A stretch of 64,000 nucleotides of DNA from Clavaria fumosa (lineage: Eukaryota > Basidiomycota > Agaricomycetes > Agaricales > Clavariaceae), in the NCBI GenBank assembly GCA_951802425.1, contig OX637795.1:992001-1056000 (forward strand). The letters are read 5' to 3'. Position 1 is the stretch's first letter. Each line of letters opens with the position of its first letter. The translations under genes and the position numbers were made by a program. The notes beneath the pieces are model-generated. The model worked only from the letters and a program-made list of their open reading frames with translations. It did not search any database and was not told the DNA's origin. This document shows, one piece after another, positions 11,455 through 22,753 of the stretch.

Positions 11455-12890
11455 CGGCAGACCACAAATGAATATTCTGCTGGCTATTACCTTGGATATG
11501 GCAGACCACAAATGAATATTCTGCCAGCTATTACCTCTGATACAGCAGACCACAAATGAATATTCTGCTGGCTATTACCTTGGATATGGCAGACCACAAA
11601 TGAATATTCTGCTAGCTATTACCTCTGATATGGTGGACCTCAAATGAATATTCTGCCAGCCATTGCCACTGATACGGCAGACCTCAAATGAATATTCTGC
11701 CAGCTATTACCTCTGATACGGCGGACCACAAATGAATATTCTGCTGGCTATTGCCACTGATACAGCAGACCACAAATGAATATTCTGCCAGCTATTACCT
11801 CTGATAAGGCGGACCACAAATGAATATTCTGCTAGCTATAACCTCTGATATGGCAGACCTCAAATGAATATTCTGCCAGCCATTGCCACTGATACGGCAG
11901 ACCTCAAATGAATATTCTGCCAGCTATTACCTCTGATACGGCAGACCACAAATGAATATTCTGCTGGCTATTGCCACTGATACAGCAGACCACAAATGAA
12001 TATTCTGCCAGCTATTACCTCTGATAAGGCGGACCACAAATGAATATTCTGCTAGCTATAACCTCTGATATGGCAGACCTCAAATGAATATTCTGCCAGC
12101 CATTGCCACTGATACGGCAGACCACAAATGAATATTCTGCTGGCTATTGCCACTGATACAGCAGACCACAAATGAATATTCTGCCAGCTATTACCTCTGA
12201 TACGGCAGACCACAAATGAATATTCTGCTGGCTATTACCTCGGATATGGCAGACCACAAATGAATATTCTGCTAGCTATTACTTCTGATATGGCAGACCT
12301 CAAATGAATATTCTGCCAGCCATTGCCACTGATACGGCAGACCACAAATGAATATTCTGCTAGCTATTACCTCGGATATGGCAGACCACAAATGAATATT
12401 CTGCTAGCTATTACCTCAGATACAGCAGACCTCAAATGAATATTCTGCCAGCCATTGCCACTGATACAGCGGACCTCAAATGAATATTCTGCTGGCTATT
12501 ACCTTGGATACAGCGGACCACAAACGAATATTCTGCTAGCTATTACCTCAGATACGGCGGACCTCAAATGAATATTCTGCTGGCTATTACCTTGGATACA
12601 GCAGACCACAAATGAATATTCTGCTAGCTATTACCTCAGATACGGCAGACCTCAAATGAATATTCTGCCAGCCATTGCCACTGATATGGCAGACCTCAAA
12701 TGAATATTCTGCTGGCTATTACCTTGGATACGGTGGACCACAAATGAATATTCTGCTAGCTATTACCTCAGATACGGCGGACCTCAAATGAATATTCTGC
12801 CAGCTATTACCTCTAATACAGCAGATGCCAAATGGATATTCTCCTAGCTATTATCACTGATGTGGCAGAGGTAAAGAGGATATTCTGCCT
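11455..12890. repeat. 44-bp minisatellite array (array B), about 32 copies
   Basis: The unit is about GCAGACCACAAATGAATATT then CTGCTGGCTATTACCTCTGATACG, with spacing of exactly 44 bp (aatattctgc at 11471, 11515, 11559). The array starts abruptly at about 11455 and ends about 100 bp beyond the stop codon of the KDZ transposase. Its reverse complement aligns without gaps to the unit of array C (33.4-34.5 kb): 33 of 44 positions identical between the consensus units by eye. The two arrays therefore form inverted subterminal repeats around 12.9-33.4 kb. Confidence 0.93.
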
Positions 12891-12958
12891 TCAATTTCAG
12901 CATATGTGAACAGCATATTCTAAAAGCCATCTCAAAGCTACTAGCAGATTTAGATTGC

Positions 12959-15900
12959 CTAGAACTGTGCTGCCCTGCTAAATACCAGCTCTGCATTCCT
13001 TTCAAACCTTTCCCATACATCAGCCTGCTTATTTGCATAGCATTTTAACCCATCTTTCAGGTCCTCCATATCTGCAGCCATGCTCTCCCATTCCTCCTTC
13101 TTATTCTTGAAATATCCCATTGTCCACTGCATCTCATGTTTCAAGAGAGTGACTTCTTCATCCCAACGTTGAAATCGGGCCCTGGCCCTCAACCAGTTCA
13201 CCCTGTAAACTATTCATAATGTCAGATTCCAGAAGTACCCATTTGATCCAATGACCCACATTCTTTCATTATTTCGCCACCCTCTGCACCTTAAACATGA
13301 TAGTCTAATCTCCAGAACCATGCCAGAACATCAGAGTGTTGCCCAATTCTATTTTCCTCCACAACATCTCCTGGCATCTTTAAGTCATCTTGCGTGATGT
13401 CTTTAAATTTGGCATCCATCTTGTCAAGTCTAAGCAGAGCAGCCCTTGCTCGCTTGTAGTCTCTAACAGCATGTTGCACATGTGATTCCATTTGTTGACT
13501 CCACTCCACCTTGTTGAAGTCCGCTGGCTGTGAGCATTCCGAACCTGCACAAAAATGTAAGTATATTTCCATTACACAATATGGAAAATACCTTTGCCTG
13601 ATATATCAGAGACTTCTCTCCTAGCGCAACCCTGAGATGCTGAAGGGCATCGTTGATTTGTCCAACACGAAGCTGTGCTTCAAGATTTCCCATCTCCTCC
13701 AATGCAAACTCATCTCGATCTTGCTTTGATAAATTAGATGGGAGAAATAAGGATGCAAACTCTGGTTGTATCCCATCGTCACTCTTCATTCTCTTCTGGT
13801 CCACTTTGGAAGCCTAAAAGTTTTGCACAACCACTTCTGTACACCCATCACTAAAAAGAGACATGGATGCACACCTCTTTTCATAATTTTTAATACAGAC
13901 TTGGAGTTGTCTGCACTTCTCCTCAAGCTCCTTTCTCTTTGAGATAGAAGGATTTTTCATGGTCTGGACTTGGAGGGCCAATGACACCCTATTAAGCATT
14001 TTAAGTGGACAAATTGCAATATGAGTTAAGGACAGCATACTGCATGTTCTCCAGGTTGAGTGCTGTTGCCAACAGCTGGGCCAAACCAGAAAGATCTCCA
14101 ACCTGACGCTCCCTCTGTGACAGCTGTAGCACAATTTCACTACAGCTGGGAGCTATGCCACAGATGAGACATTGATTGTGGGACATGCATTCAGACACTT
14201 ACCCTTGACATCTGTGACATCAAATATCCTAAGGGCTTCCCCTCATTCTTCCATAGCTTTGTCCTCCAATTTCTTCCACTCCAGCAGCCAGTCCTCATCT
14301 AATCGATCTGTAAGCTCATCCACAGCAGCCATTGTTGCCTGCTGCTCCTGCACAGCCTTTCTCCACTTCCTCATGATGGACTGGGCTAATAATAAGCAGT
14401 TCATATTTGGGATTGATGGATGAGTGACAACAACATACCTGCTTTTAGTAATTTCTTCCAATTGGAGTCATTCATGTGGTTGTCAAGAACCTCTTGTCGA
14501 TGTGCCTGTGACATTCCTCTTGTGTGACCTGCCACCTTATCTAAGGATGACCACAGTGTCTCAAGTATCTCCCCATCTAACTGACCAGCACCTTGTATAA
14601 AGTTCAATGAGAAGAGAGCAAAGCATTCCTGAACATGAGCACCCAAATGGAACTTCTCAACTGCAGTTGTCACATTCAGATTGTCCCTTATATGCAAATA
14701 TTTCCCTGCAGCAACTCGATCCTGGAAGTTGATGGACCACTCGCACCCTATGTCATAAATAAAGAGCACTCTCTTGATGACTTTCACTCTTTCCAGAGCT
14801 TGGCAGATGGCATAGTCAACATTCATTTGTCTATATTCTAGATCCAGGCTCACCTTTCTCCCTTTTGGAAGTCTACAAAGGTATGAGGATAAAAGCATCC
14901 ATGGTGTGCACATGCACATACACCTCCTCCAGTTGCTCTAAGATGGTTTCTTTGTGAACCACCATGTCCATTGGCCTGCATCACTGCACGATGGTTATTA
15001 CACTTCAGTTTCTATATTGTAGGAAATTAGAAGGTGAAGGGGAATTCAGACTAAATAGTCACCTGCTTTGTCTCAATCGATGATTCAATGTGCTTTTGAT
15101 ATCTCTGATTTTCGACAAAGAAACCCCTGCCATTGCTCAGATAGACATTATCTTCTGGACTTCTTGTAATAACATTCTCAAGCTTGAAATTGCCATCTGC
15201 AACAATAGATGGACAATAGATGTCTCTGCATTTGTGCAATAAGTGGGGAGCAGACATGAGACGCTTTGAGAACATACAATCCATGAGACTTCTCCACCTC
15301 TCTAAGAGGAACATTGATCCCTGGTTGTGGACAGCTTGGACAAAACAGCACTAGGTCTCCCGGTTTGCAGATTTTGTCAGCCTGGTGGGCAAAACCAGCC
15401 CGCTTCAGTGCTTCAAGATCTCTCCACTGTCTGGATACCCTCATTAACTCTCGGTAGCGATCCTGTTGTACAATATACTAGTTAATGCCAATGAGGTACT
15501 GTAAGTTATGTCACTTACAGGAACTGATGTCGGGAAAGTGCTGTTTGTTACTCTCTGAAGCTTGGAGTAGAAATTGCAGGCAGCAACTTTACATTCTACA
15601 GCTTCAATGTGAAACTGCTTTAGGACATCAAAGGTGAATGCAGTGGAGGGTCTCTTGAGGGTTGCAGGAAAGAATCGCATTTGGAAGAGCTGGATATGGG
15701 CAGGAGGAGCATCGTCACAGATGCACCATTTGACTTGGTATTTGAAGACACCTGTGTTTGTCACAAAAACGACATCATTGCTTTGGTGGAATCTTGGTTC
15801 TTGAACATCCATGAATGGCTCTTCTGCATCTCCTTCTAGAGCCTCATCTTCCCAAGCATCCTCTCCATCCATATCTTGGTCCATCATCATGTCTAGAGAA

Positions 15901-16443
15901 GAGTCCAGATATGCTGGGCATGGCTTCCCATGGTGTCCAAAATAGATTGAAAGGCCAAGATGACTTAATTCATCATGCTGAAAAAACCTGCTATTCCATC
16001 TGGTAATGCGATGAAATGGGAGCTGCTGGTGTTGTTCCAGGAAGCAATGAAGGCAGAGGAGGCCCTGGCCTTGAACACAATCAAGACACCAAAACAGAGC
16101 AGTTGGCTGGGTGCAAACAATGCAGTCAAACTTCTCAGGTGGTGCTTCAAGTGCTACCAGCTTGGTGAGATGAATGGCACAGGCATCCTCTTTCCACTCT
16201 CTTAGGAAGTCATTTTGAGACTAGGATGCAATTAAAAAACCATAACCATCAATAGCCAGCAAAGTTCTTCACCTTTGATTGATTAAATCTTTTAGTTGGA
16301 CTCTTTTCCAGATTCTCTTCCAGGCAGTCTTCATCCATCTGCAGCATGGTATCCCCAACAGCCACTGTCTTTGGATGCTCTTTTGATGGTGATTTTGGCT
16401 CCGCCCTCAATCCCCAAGAGATCCTATGATCCTTTGCAACCAT
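12959..16443 (-). CDS. KDZ-superfamily transposase with CxC2 cysteine cluster
   Basis: Start ATG at 16443; several short introns; last exon ends at 12959. N-terminal region: basic leader, then a cysteine cluster with the spacing CIVCTQPTALFWCLDCVQGQ, LLCLHCFLEQH and FHRITRW, the CxC2 cluster that accompanies KDZ transposases. Downstream come the KDZ hallmarks LFCPSCPQPGINVP, VADGNFKLENV with YLSNGRGFF, HHGCFYPHTFVDFQKGER, VLFIYDIGCEWSINFQDR, VEKFHLGAHVQECFALF, IQGAGQLDGEILETLW and MSQAHRQEVLDNHMNDSNW. The C-terminal third is helical (KWRKAVQEQQATMAAVDELT, DSLAWFW-like VLAWFWRLDY, WDEEVTLLKHEMQWT). An apparent TAG near 13814 is removed if a short intron (about 13817-13876) is spliced. It may therefore be intact. 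It moves DNA by a cut-and-paste DDE-type reaction, as known for the family. It is divergent from the TET/JBP-like gene. Confidence 0.88.
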
Positions 16444-16675
16444 CTTCCTCCGCCTGGCATACAGTATTTCTTCACAATAAACTCTCTCTCTACCACTTTT
16501 GGCCCACCCTTCCTTCTCATTTCTGAATGCATCTCAACACAGGAGGATGGCTTCACAATCAAAAAATGCAGTGCGACTGCTCAACGTGATCACATGACCC
16601 ACAAATAGCAATAAATAAACAATTCAACATGACACGTGGCACTTCATTTTTATAAATCTACTCCTCCTGAAAGAA

Positions 16676-16888
16676 ATGAAACACATTTGTTCAGATGGGG
16701 AACTTCCTAGAAGGAAAAAAAGAATGAAAATAAAGGAGGAGGCTTTCTCCATTCAAGAGCAGTTTTTGTATAGACTACAAAACCAGCCCCAAAACAAGGC
16801 CCTACCTTCGCAACTCAAGTATAACATCCTTGTTATTCTCTACATAGTCAAATCTGATGACATAAGGATAGCAGTCATTGCCAAAAGG
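16676..16888 (+). pseudogene. TET/JBP-like gene, 5' part, cut off by LTR retrotransposon
   Basis: Open frame from ATG 16676 with a basic Lys/Arg-rich stretch (RRKKRMKIKEE) and the end SDDIRIAVIAKR. It runs straight into the retrotransposon at 16889. After removal of the retrotransposon and one copy of the AAAGG duplication, the frame continues without a shift into position 24732 (PAKI, then KNVLKIVPQLKGIEGD). That continuity is why it is assigned to the gene whose catalytic exon lies at 25.4-25.9 kb. Upstream exons may exist in 16444-16675, the shared divergent promoter region with the KDZ transposase; none is clear. Confidence 0.6.
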
Positions 16889-17609
16889 TGTTACGACCCC
16901 ATCCGCTTGCATAAGCACGACCCCTGCTCCGGACTCCGAGCTCCTCACCAACTCCGATCTGCTCTGCCGTAACTCCATGCGCTCTGCTCCGCACCTTCAT
17001 CAGACTTCACTCCGCCGGCCTTCGGACCGTTCGGACTTCATTCCAGAACCTTCTCCCTCCATCCCCTCATTCTGTTTACCATTGAGAGGATACCCTTGAC
17101 CCATGGGAGTCGCTTTTTTGTTGTTGTTTCTTTGTTCCAAGAAAATTGCACAGGCACAAGTGGTGAAACTCTCCTAGTAATTTGATAAGTACATTGTTTC
17201 ACATTACTCCTATACTCTGTCCTTGCAGTATAAGTTTCCACCTGTATCTCCCTGCTCCTCAGTTCGAATATAACGTCTCTTGATCCCAAAAACATCTCTG
17301 AGCTTTCATCCTCACCGTCCTTGATGTTCTCCATGTCATCCGACCAACTCTGACTCACTCCGGCGGACTCCGATCACTTCGGAGTTGACTTACATTCTGA
17401 TTCTCTCTTAGGTATTGTTCTTGTTTGATAAATAGGGACAAGTATATACGTGGTGGCACAACACATACGTTGAGGCCGCAGTCCCATAAGTCTCCTTCCT
17501 CTGTTTACTTCTCCGTTTCACCAATATCAGACTCCGACCGGACTCTGATAGAACATCTCCGCTCCGCTCCGCTAACCCCTTCGCCATTAACCTTGTTAGG
17601 ACCTTGACA
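16889..17609 (+). repeat. 5' LTR (721 bp)
   Basis: Begins TGTTACGACCCC, ends TTAGGACCTTGACA. No length difference from the 3' LTR. I count about 29 single-base differences, all transitions and nearly all CG against TG or CA. A TATAAG box at 17229 sits 32 bp before AGTTCGAATATA (17261), which matches the primer-binding site, so U3 probably ends at 17260 and R begins at 17261. Confidence 0.97.
17229..17272 (+). promoter_or_regulatory. LTR promoter: TATAAG box and predicted transcript start / self-primer
   Basis: TATAAG at 17229-17234 is followed 32 bp later by AGTTCGAATATA (17261-17272), the exact 12-nt complement of the segment right after the 5' LTR. In Tf1/sushi-type elements the first 11 or so bases of the transcript fold back and prime reverse transcription, so the first base of this 12-mer is the predicted transcription start. 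The motif is unchanged in the 3' LTR (24378-24389). Confidence 0.7.
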
Positions 17610-17622
17610 GTATATTCGAACT
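17610..17622 (+). other. Primer-binding site, self-priming type
   Basis: Immediately after the LTR the sequence is G followed by TATATTCGAACT (17611-17622). It lacks the TGG that starts a tRNA-complementary site. It is instead a perfect 12-nt complement of 17261-17272 in the LTR. This is the arrangement expected of self-primed Ty3/Gypsy elements. Confidence 0.7.
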
Positions 17623-17649
17623 TCAAACCTCGTATATACAAACTTAACA

Positions 17650-18825
17650 ATGCCTACTACAAGTTCCGGTGCTCAACTTCCGCCTCCTGTTGCCGACGAT
17701 GTTGACATTCCAGAACCAGCTGACAATACTCCGACTCCGAGTGTGTCCAGACCTCCAGACCACGACGAAGAGTCAGATCCCTCGGTCACTGACGACGACA
17801 ACGAGCTAAATGAACCTCCGACATCTCGAGCCAAATGCAAACTAACTCCGGCATGTCTCCTTCAGAAGATCATTGACGCCAACAAACGCCCGGAGACAGT
17901 TAAACCACGAGACCCCAATACCTTCGATGGCTCGGATGCTAAGAAGTTGAAAAGCTTCTTGGTCCAATGCCAATTGAACTTCCTTGATCGCCCTAGAGCG
18001 TTCAAATCTGACTCTCATAAGGTACGCTATGTCCTTTCCTTTCTCCGGGGCTTCGCCCTGGAATGGTTCGAACCAATGATCCTGGATGGCGAAGGCCATC
18101 CGGTCCTTTCGAACTATAAAATGTTTGTTGCTCAACTTACAGAGAACTTTGGTCCTTACGACGCGATCCGTGAGGCAGAGTTCGAACTCGAACGCCTCCG
18201 GATGCGCAAGGACCAGAAGTTGACGAAATATACCATTTCGTTCAACAGATTCGCATCCATTGTCCATTGGGATGAATATGCGTTGCAGCGGCAGTTCTAC
18301 AATGGACTTGCCAGCTGCATCAAGGATGAACTGGCCCGCGTTAACTGTGCGGACATGCTCCGCAGACTCTGCGAGCAAGCCAGTGCAATCAATGGTCGTT
18401 ATTGGGCTCAGCAGCAGGAGATCTCTCAGGACTCCGTTAAGGCTCCGACGCCTAACAACACCATCAAAAAGGAGACTTCGGATAATTCCAAGTCCCTGAA
18501 CATCTCTGGCGCTAATAACAAGCCCGAGAAACCATCGGAAAAGCGTCCAGTGAACTCTGGTTCGACTTCCGGAAACTCCGTTCCAAAGGCTGCTGAGGGC
18601 TCTGCTAACTCCAGTAGCCCCAGCGACACAAAGAAAACTCATCTGGGTCAGGATGGAAAACTGACTCCAGAGGAACGCCAATGGTGTTTCAATAATAATC
18701 TGTGCCTATTCTGTGGAATAGCAGGCCATAAAGCCAACGAGTGTCGTAAGCGGACCTCGCGGGCCAGTGCCAGCGCTGCACGAATCACCTCCGACGGAGA
18801 TGACTCTGTGCCAAAAAAAGATTGA
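17650..18825 (+). CDS. gag: Gag polyprotein of the chromovirus
   Basis: 391 codons from ATG 17650, 41 bp after the LTR. The N-terminus is acidic and Ser/Pro rich. The middle carries the retrotransposon gag core (RDPNTFDGSDAKKLKSFLVQ, then VRYVLSFLRGFALEWFEPMI). The C-terminus has one CCHC zinc knuckle, CLFCGIAGHKANEC (C-x2-C-x4-H-x4-C), for genomic RNA packaging, and ends PKKD. The frame is intact although pol is not. It ends at TGA 18823-18825, four bases after a heptamer of A, and pol continues in the -1 frame. Confidence 0.93.
   Translation: MPTTSSGAQLPPPVADDVDIPEPADNTPTPSVSRPPDHDEESDPSVTDDDNELNEPPTSRAKCKLTPACLLQKIIDANKRPETVKPRDPNTFDGSDAKKLKSFLVQCQLNFLDRPRAFKSDSHKVRYVLSFLRGFALEWFEPMILDGEGHPVLSNYKMFVAQLTENFGPYDAIREAEFELERLRMRKDQKLTKYTISFNRFASIVHWDEYALQRQFYNGLASCIKDELARVNCADMLRRLCEQASAINGRYWAQQQEISQDSVKAPTPNNTIKKETSDNSKSLNISGANNKPEKPSEKRPVNSGSTSGNSVPKAAEGSANSSSPSDTKKTHLGQDGKLTPEERQWCFNNNLCLFCGIAGHKANECRKRTSRASASAARITSDGDDSVPKKD
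18813..18819 (+). promoter_or_regulatory. -1 ribosomal frameshift slippery site A AAA AAA
   Basis: Seven adenines lie in the exact X XXY YYZ phase of the gag frame (CCA AAA AAA GAT TGA). A -1 slip yields AAA AAA AGA TTG AGC AGC, which opens into the protease-RT frame. No downstream stem or pseudoknot was worked out. Confidence 0.75.
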
Positions 18826-21800
18826 GCAGCCCAGAGAGCACAGTACGACTCTCCAGCTGCTCCGACTCCGATCGTACTAAACCTATACCCGATACCCTTT
18901 CCTTTCATCATTCTCTTTCCCTTCTTGCCTCCTCTCCTTCTATTTCTTCTCCGTTCAAAGCAATGATAGACTCTGGCGCTGAACTTTGTTTCATTGATGC
19001 CAAATTTGCTTCTCGTTTCCGTCTTCCGAAAACTCTGGTGACCCCTCGGGAGGTCGTTTTTATTAACGGGACCACCTCCATATGGGTTACCAAAGCGGTC
19101 TGGTTATCCATTCGGCTCTCTGCCATGGATCCGACTGACGTCTTGTTTGTAGTTACCGATCTTGATCCCTCTAGTGATGTGATCTTGGGAATGAATTGGC
19201 TGTTCCAAAACAACCCGCTGGTTGACTGGACTACTGGCCAGATAAAACCCAGACCATCTACGAATGAGAAAAAATCTCCGAAATCTGATCTGGAGGGTGC
19301 ACCGGCCAGCACTCTCCATTCTGTCCCTCTGTCCACCTCTGTCCCTCTGTCCGTCTCCACTCTGTGCGCTCCGGTTCAAATGTTGTCTGCAGCGACTCCG
19401 AACCAAGCCCGGACTCCGTCTCCATCTCTGCTCCTGTCTCCGTCTTTGACTCTGTCTCTGACCTCTCCGTCTACTCCGTCTCTCCAGGAGACACCCAAGG
19501 TTTCCTTTGTGAATGCTGCTGCATTCGCCACAGCTTGTGGACTTTGTGGGTCCCAAGTTTTTGGCATGACGTTGTCAAGCGAGTCCGCGCGCACGGCCTC
19601 CGCTTCGTTCAACGTTCCCGACACCACCCCCCAGGATCTCCTCTCCGTTCCGGAGGAGTACAGGGACTTTCCAGATGTCTTCAGTAAAAAGAAGGCAGAC
19701 ACCCTTGCTCCGCATCGACCGTATGATTTAAAAATCAACCTGCTGGATGGCCAATCCCCTCCGCCAGGAAAAGCCCGAATCTATACAAAACTCGACCTCT
19801 GACACGTGTATCACCTGGTCCGTATCGCTGAGGGTGACGAATGGAAGACCGCATTCCGCACCTGATATGGATCCTTTGAATGGTGTGTGATGCCTTTTGG
19901 GCTCACAAACGCACCCGCCACATTCCAGCACTTTATGAACAACATATTCTCTGACCTTCTCGACACGTTCATGGTTGTCTACCTCGACGACATCCTAATT
20001 TACTCCGAGGATCCGAAACAACATGTTGAGCATGTCCGAGAGGTACTCCGAAGGCTCCGGGAGCACGGTCTCTTCCTGAACCCAGCTAAGTGTGAATTTC
20101 ACACTGAAACCGTGGAGTATCTCGGATTTGTTTTATCTCCGTCCGGACTTTCTATGGACACGGCTAAAGTGAAAACTATACAGGACTGGCTGACTCCGCG
20201 GAAGGTCAAGGATGTCCAATCCTTCCTCGGGTTCGCCAATTTCTACCACCGCTTCGTCCATGGCTATTCCGAGATTGTCGCTCCGATGAACCGCTTGATG
20301 CATAAAAACATCGAGTGGCAGTGGTCTGACGATTGCCAGTCCACATTTGACTATCTAAAAACTGCGTTCTCCACGGCTCCGATCCTCTCGCACTTCATTC
20401 CTGGAGCTCCGCTGATAGTCGAAATGGACGCCTTGGACTACGCTGTCGCCGCGATACTTTCTACGGTCGCCTCCGACAGTGAAGTCCACCCTATCGCTTT
20501 TCATTCCCGCACCTTAGGCATCTCCGAACTGAACTATGATACACACGATAAGGAACTCCTCGCTATATTTGAGGCATTTACCACTTGGAGGCACTATCTT
20601 GAAGGTTCTGAAATTCCAGTCGACGTTGTTACCGACCACAAGAACCTAGAGTACTTCTCCACGGTCCGCCTGCTCACCCGGCGTCAAGCCAGGTGGTTGG
20701 AGTTCCTTTCCCAGTTCAATTTCGTGATCCGATTCTGCCCTGGGCGCCTCGGAATGAAACCCAATGCGTTGACTAGACGTTGGGACGTCTATCCCAAAGA
20801 GGGGGATAGCGACTATGCCCGCGTCAATCCGCAAAACCTCTGACCGATGTTCTCCAGCGAACAATTGATATTGTCTCTCCGAGCTTCGTCGCTTTACTTA
20901 CCCGCACTCCACGTGTCGTTTGTGATTGACGATCATCAACTCCGAGAGGACATCCGTTCTGGACTCTTGCTCGATCCTGTGATCGTCCCCATCCTAGAAG
21001 ACCTCCGCTCGAACTCTGCAGACCCTAAGTGGTCCATGGACGACGACGGACTTCTCCGCGAGCACGGACAGATCTATGTACCGGACGTCAATGACCTCTG
21101 ACTCCGCGTTTTATGTGCGAAACATGATCACCCGCTCACTGGACATTTCGGTAGGACCAAGACTACGGCCTTGGTCTTAAGGGATTATACCTGGCCAAAA
21201 CTCCAAGGATTCACATCGGACTTTTGCAAATCTTGCACAACTTGTGGTAGGGCAAAAGCCCCTTGGCATAAGCCATATGGAACGCTCAAACAGCTGCCCA
21301 TACCTGAGAAACCGTGGAATTCCATTTCGATGGATTTCATCGAGCAACTCCCTGAGAGCTCCGGTTTTACCGCAATATTGGTGGTTGTTGATAGGTTTAC
21401 GAAGCAGGGGATCTTCATCCCAACGACTGACAAAGTGAACTCCACGGAGTTGGCCCGTCTATTCATATTCCACGTCTTCTCGAAACATGGAGTTCCATCA
21501 CATGTCACCTCCGATCGCGGCTCCGAGTTCATTTCCCATTTTTTTCGCTTGTTGGGTAAAGTCCTGGACATGACTTTACACTTCACCTCCGGATATCATC
21601 TGGAGGGTGACGGACAGATGGAGCGGACTAACCAGACGTTGGAACAATACCTCCATTGTTACTGCAATTACCAGCAGGACAACTGGTCGCAGCTTCTACC
21701 CCTTGCTGAGTTTGCCTACAACAATGCCCCGAGCACCACCACTGGGGTTTCTCCATTCTTCGCGAACAAGGGTTATCATCCGAATATCTCGGTATTTCCC

Positions 21801-22409
21801 GAATGCAAAGTAACTTTGGTCCGTGCCCGAGAGCTCGCTGTAGACTTGGATCAGCTGCACCAAGAACTCCGTAACCAAATCGCCGAAGCGCAGAGTCGCT
21901 ATCAGGGTCTGGCAGACAAACGTCAGACTCTGGCACCAGAGTTTAAGGTCAGAAACCGAGTATACATAAAGGCGAAGTTTTTCTGTACGACCAGACCCTC
22001 CAAAAAACTCTTCAACAAGTTCCTCGGACCTTTCAAAATCATCGGAGAGGCTGGTTCGCACTCCTTCGTACTCCGACTCCCTGAGGCCATGCGAGCCGTC
22101 CACCCTGTCTTCCACATTTCCATGCTGGAGCCAGTCACTCCGAATACAATTCCGAATCGTACCATCACCCCGCCTCCTCTGGTAGAGATCAATGGAGACT
22201 TAGAGCACGAAATCTCCGAAGTGCTCGACTCCAAGATCGACAAACGCTGCACCTGCAAACTCCTATACCTGGTGCGGTGGTCCGGATACGAAGGAACCGA
22301 TGAGGAAACATCCTGGCTTCCCACTACGGAACTTGTTCACGCCTCCGAGGCCATTTCGGATTTCCACCAAGCTTATCCGAATAAGCCCAGACCTCTCAAT
22401 ACCCTCTAG
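18822..22409 (+). pseudogene. pol: Pol polyprotein (PR-RT-RH-IN-chromodomain), four TGA stops and an RT deletion
   Basis: One frame, entered by -1 shift from gag. Protease: AMIDSGAELCFID (active-site DSG). RT: first catalytic Asp in YTKLDL, then VMPFGLTNAPATFQ and VVYLDDILIYS. RNase H follows (VEMDALDYAVAAIL, DKELLAIFEAF). Integrase: KHDHPLTGHFG...FCKSCTTC (HHCC) and the DDE residues in SMDFIEQLP, VTSDRGSEF and GDGQMERTNQTLEQYL. Chromodomain: YLVRWSGYEGTDEETSWLP. Stops at 19800, 19863, 20841 and 21099 are all TGA where Arg is expected. Between SPPPG and KARIYTKLDL about 75 residues of the RT fingers are missing, so the enzyme would be dead even without the stops. Confidence 0.93.
20797..20808 (+). 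other. Possible central polypurine tract inside pol
   Basis: AAGAGGGGGATA here, just after the RNase H region, is identical over 12 bases to the 3' polypurine tract (23993-24004). It codes for part of PKEGDSD, which is common in these elements, so the match may be coding constraint rather than a second plus-strand primer. Confidence 0.4.
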
Positions 22410-22753
22410 ACCTTTCTCCGTTCACTCCTATACCACAAAATTTTTCTTATGCTTCTATTTACATACATTTTCCATTCTATACTACTCCATCTCTCGCTTC
22501 TCCGTCTTCTCCGAAACAAAAAAAAAAAAAAAAATCGGTACTTCTGTCTCTCCGTCTCTCTCTCCGTTCCTTTCTCCGAAAACTCTGAACTTTTTATTTT
22601 TTTCCCAAGCCTATCTCCGAATCTCTCTTCGTCTTCTCTGTCTTGTCTTACTTATTTTCCTTCATTTTGCTTACTTCACTCAAGTTCAAAAATAAAACAA
22701 AAAATTTATAAAAGAAATAAAAGAAACAAGTATGTAGATAAATTTTTTATTTT

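Noticed and set aside
13800..13880. Nonsense TAG in the KDZ transposase
   Set aside because: A short GT-AG intron in the same place removes it and joins conserved text, so it is not counted as a lesion.
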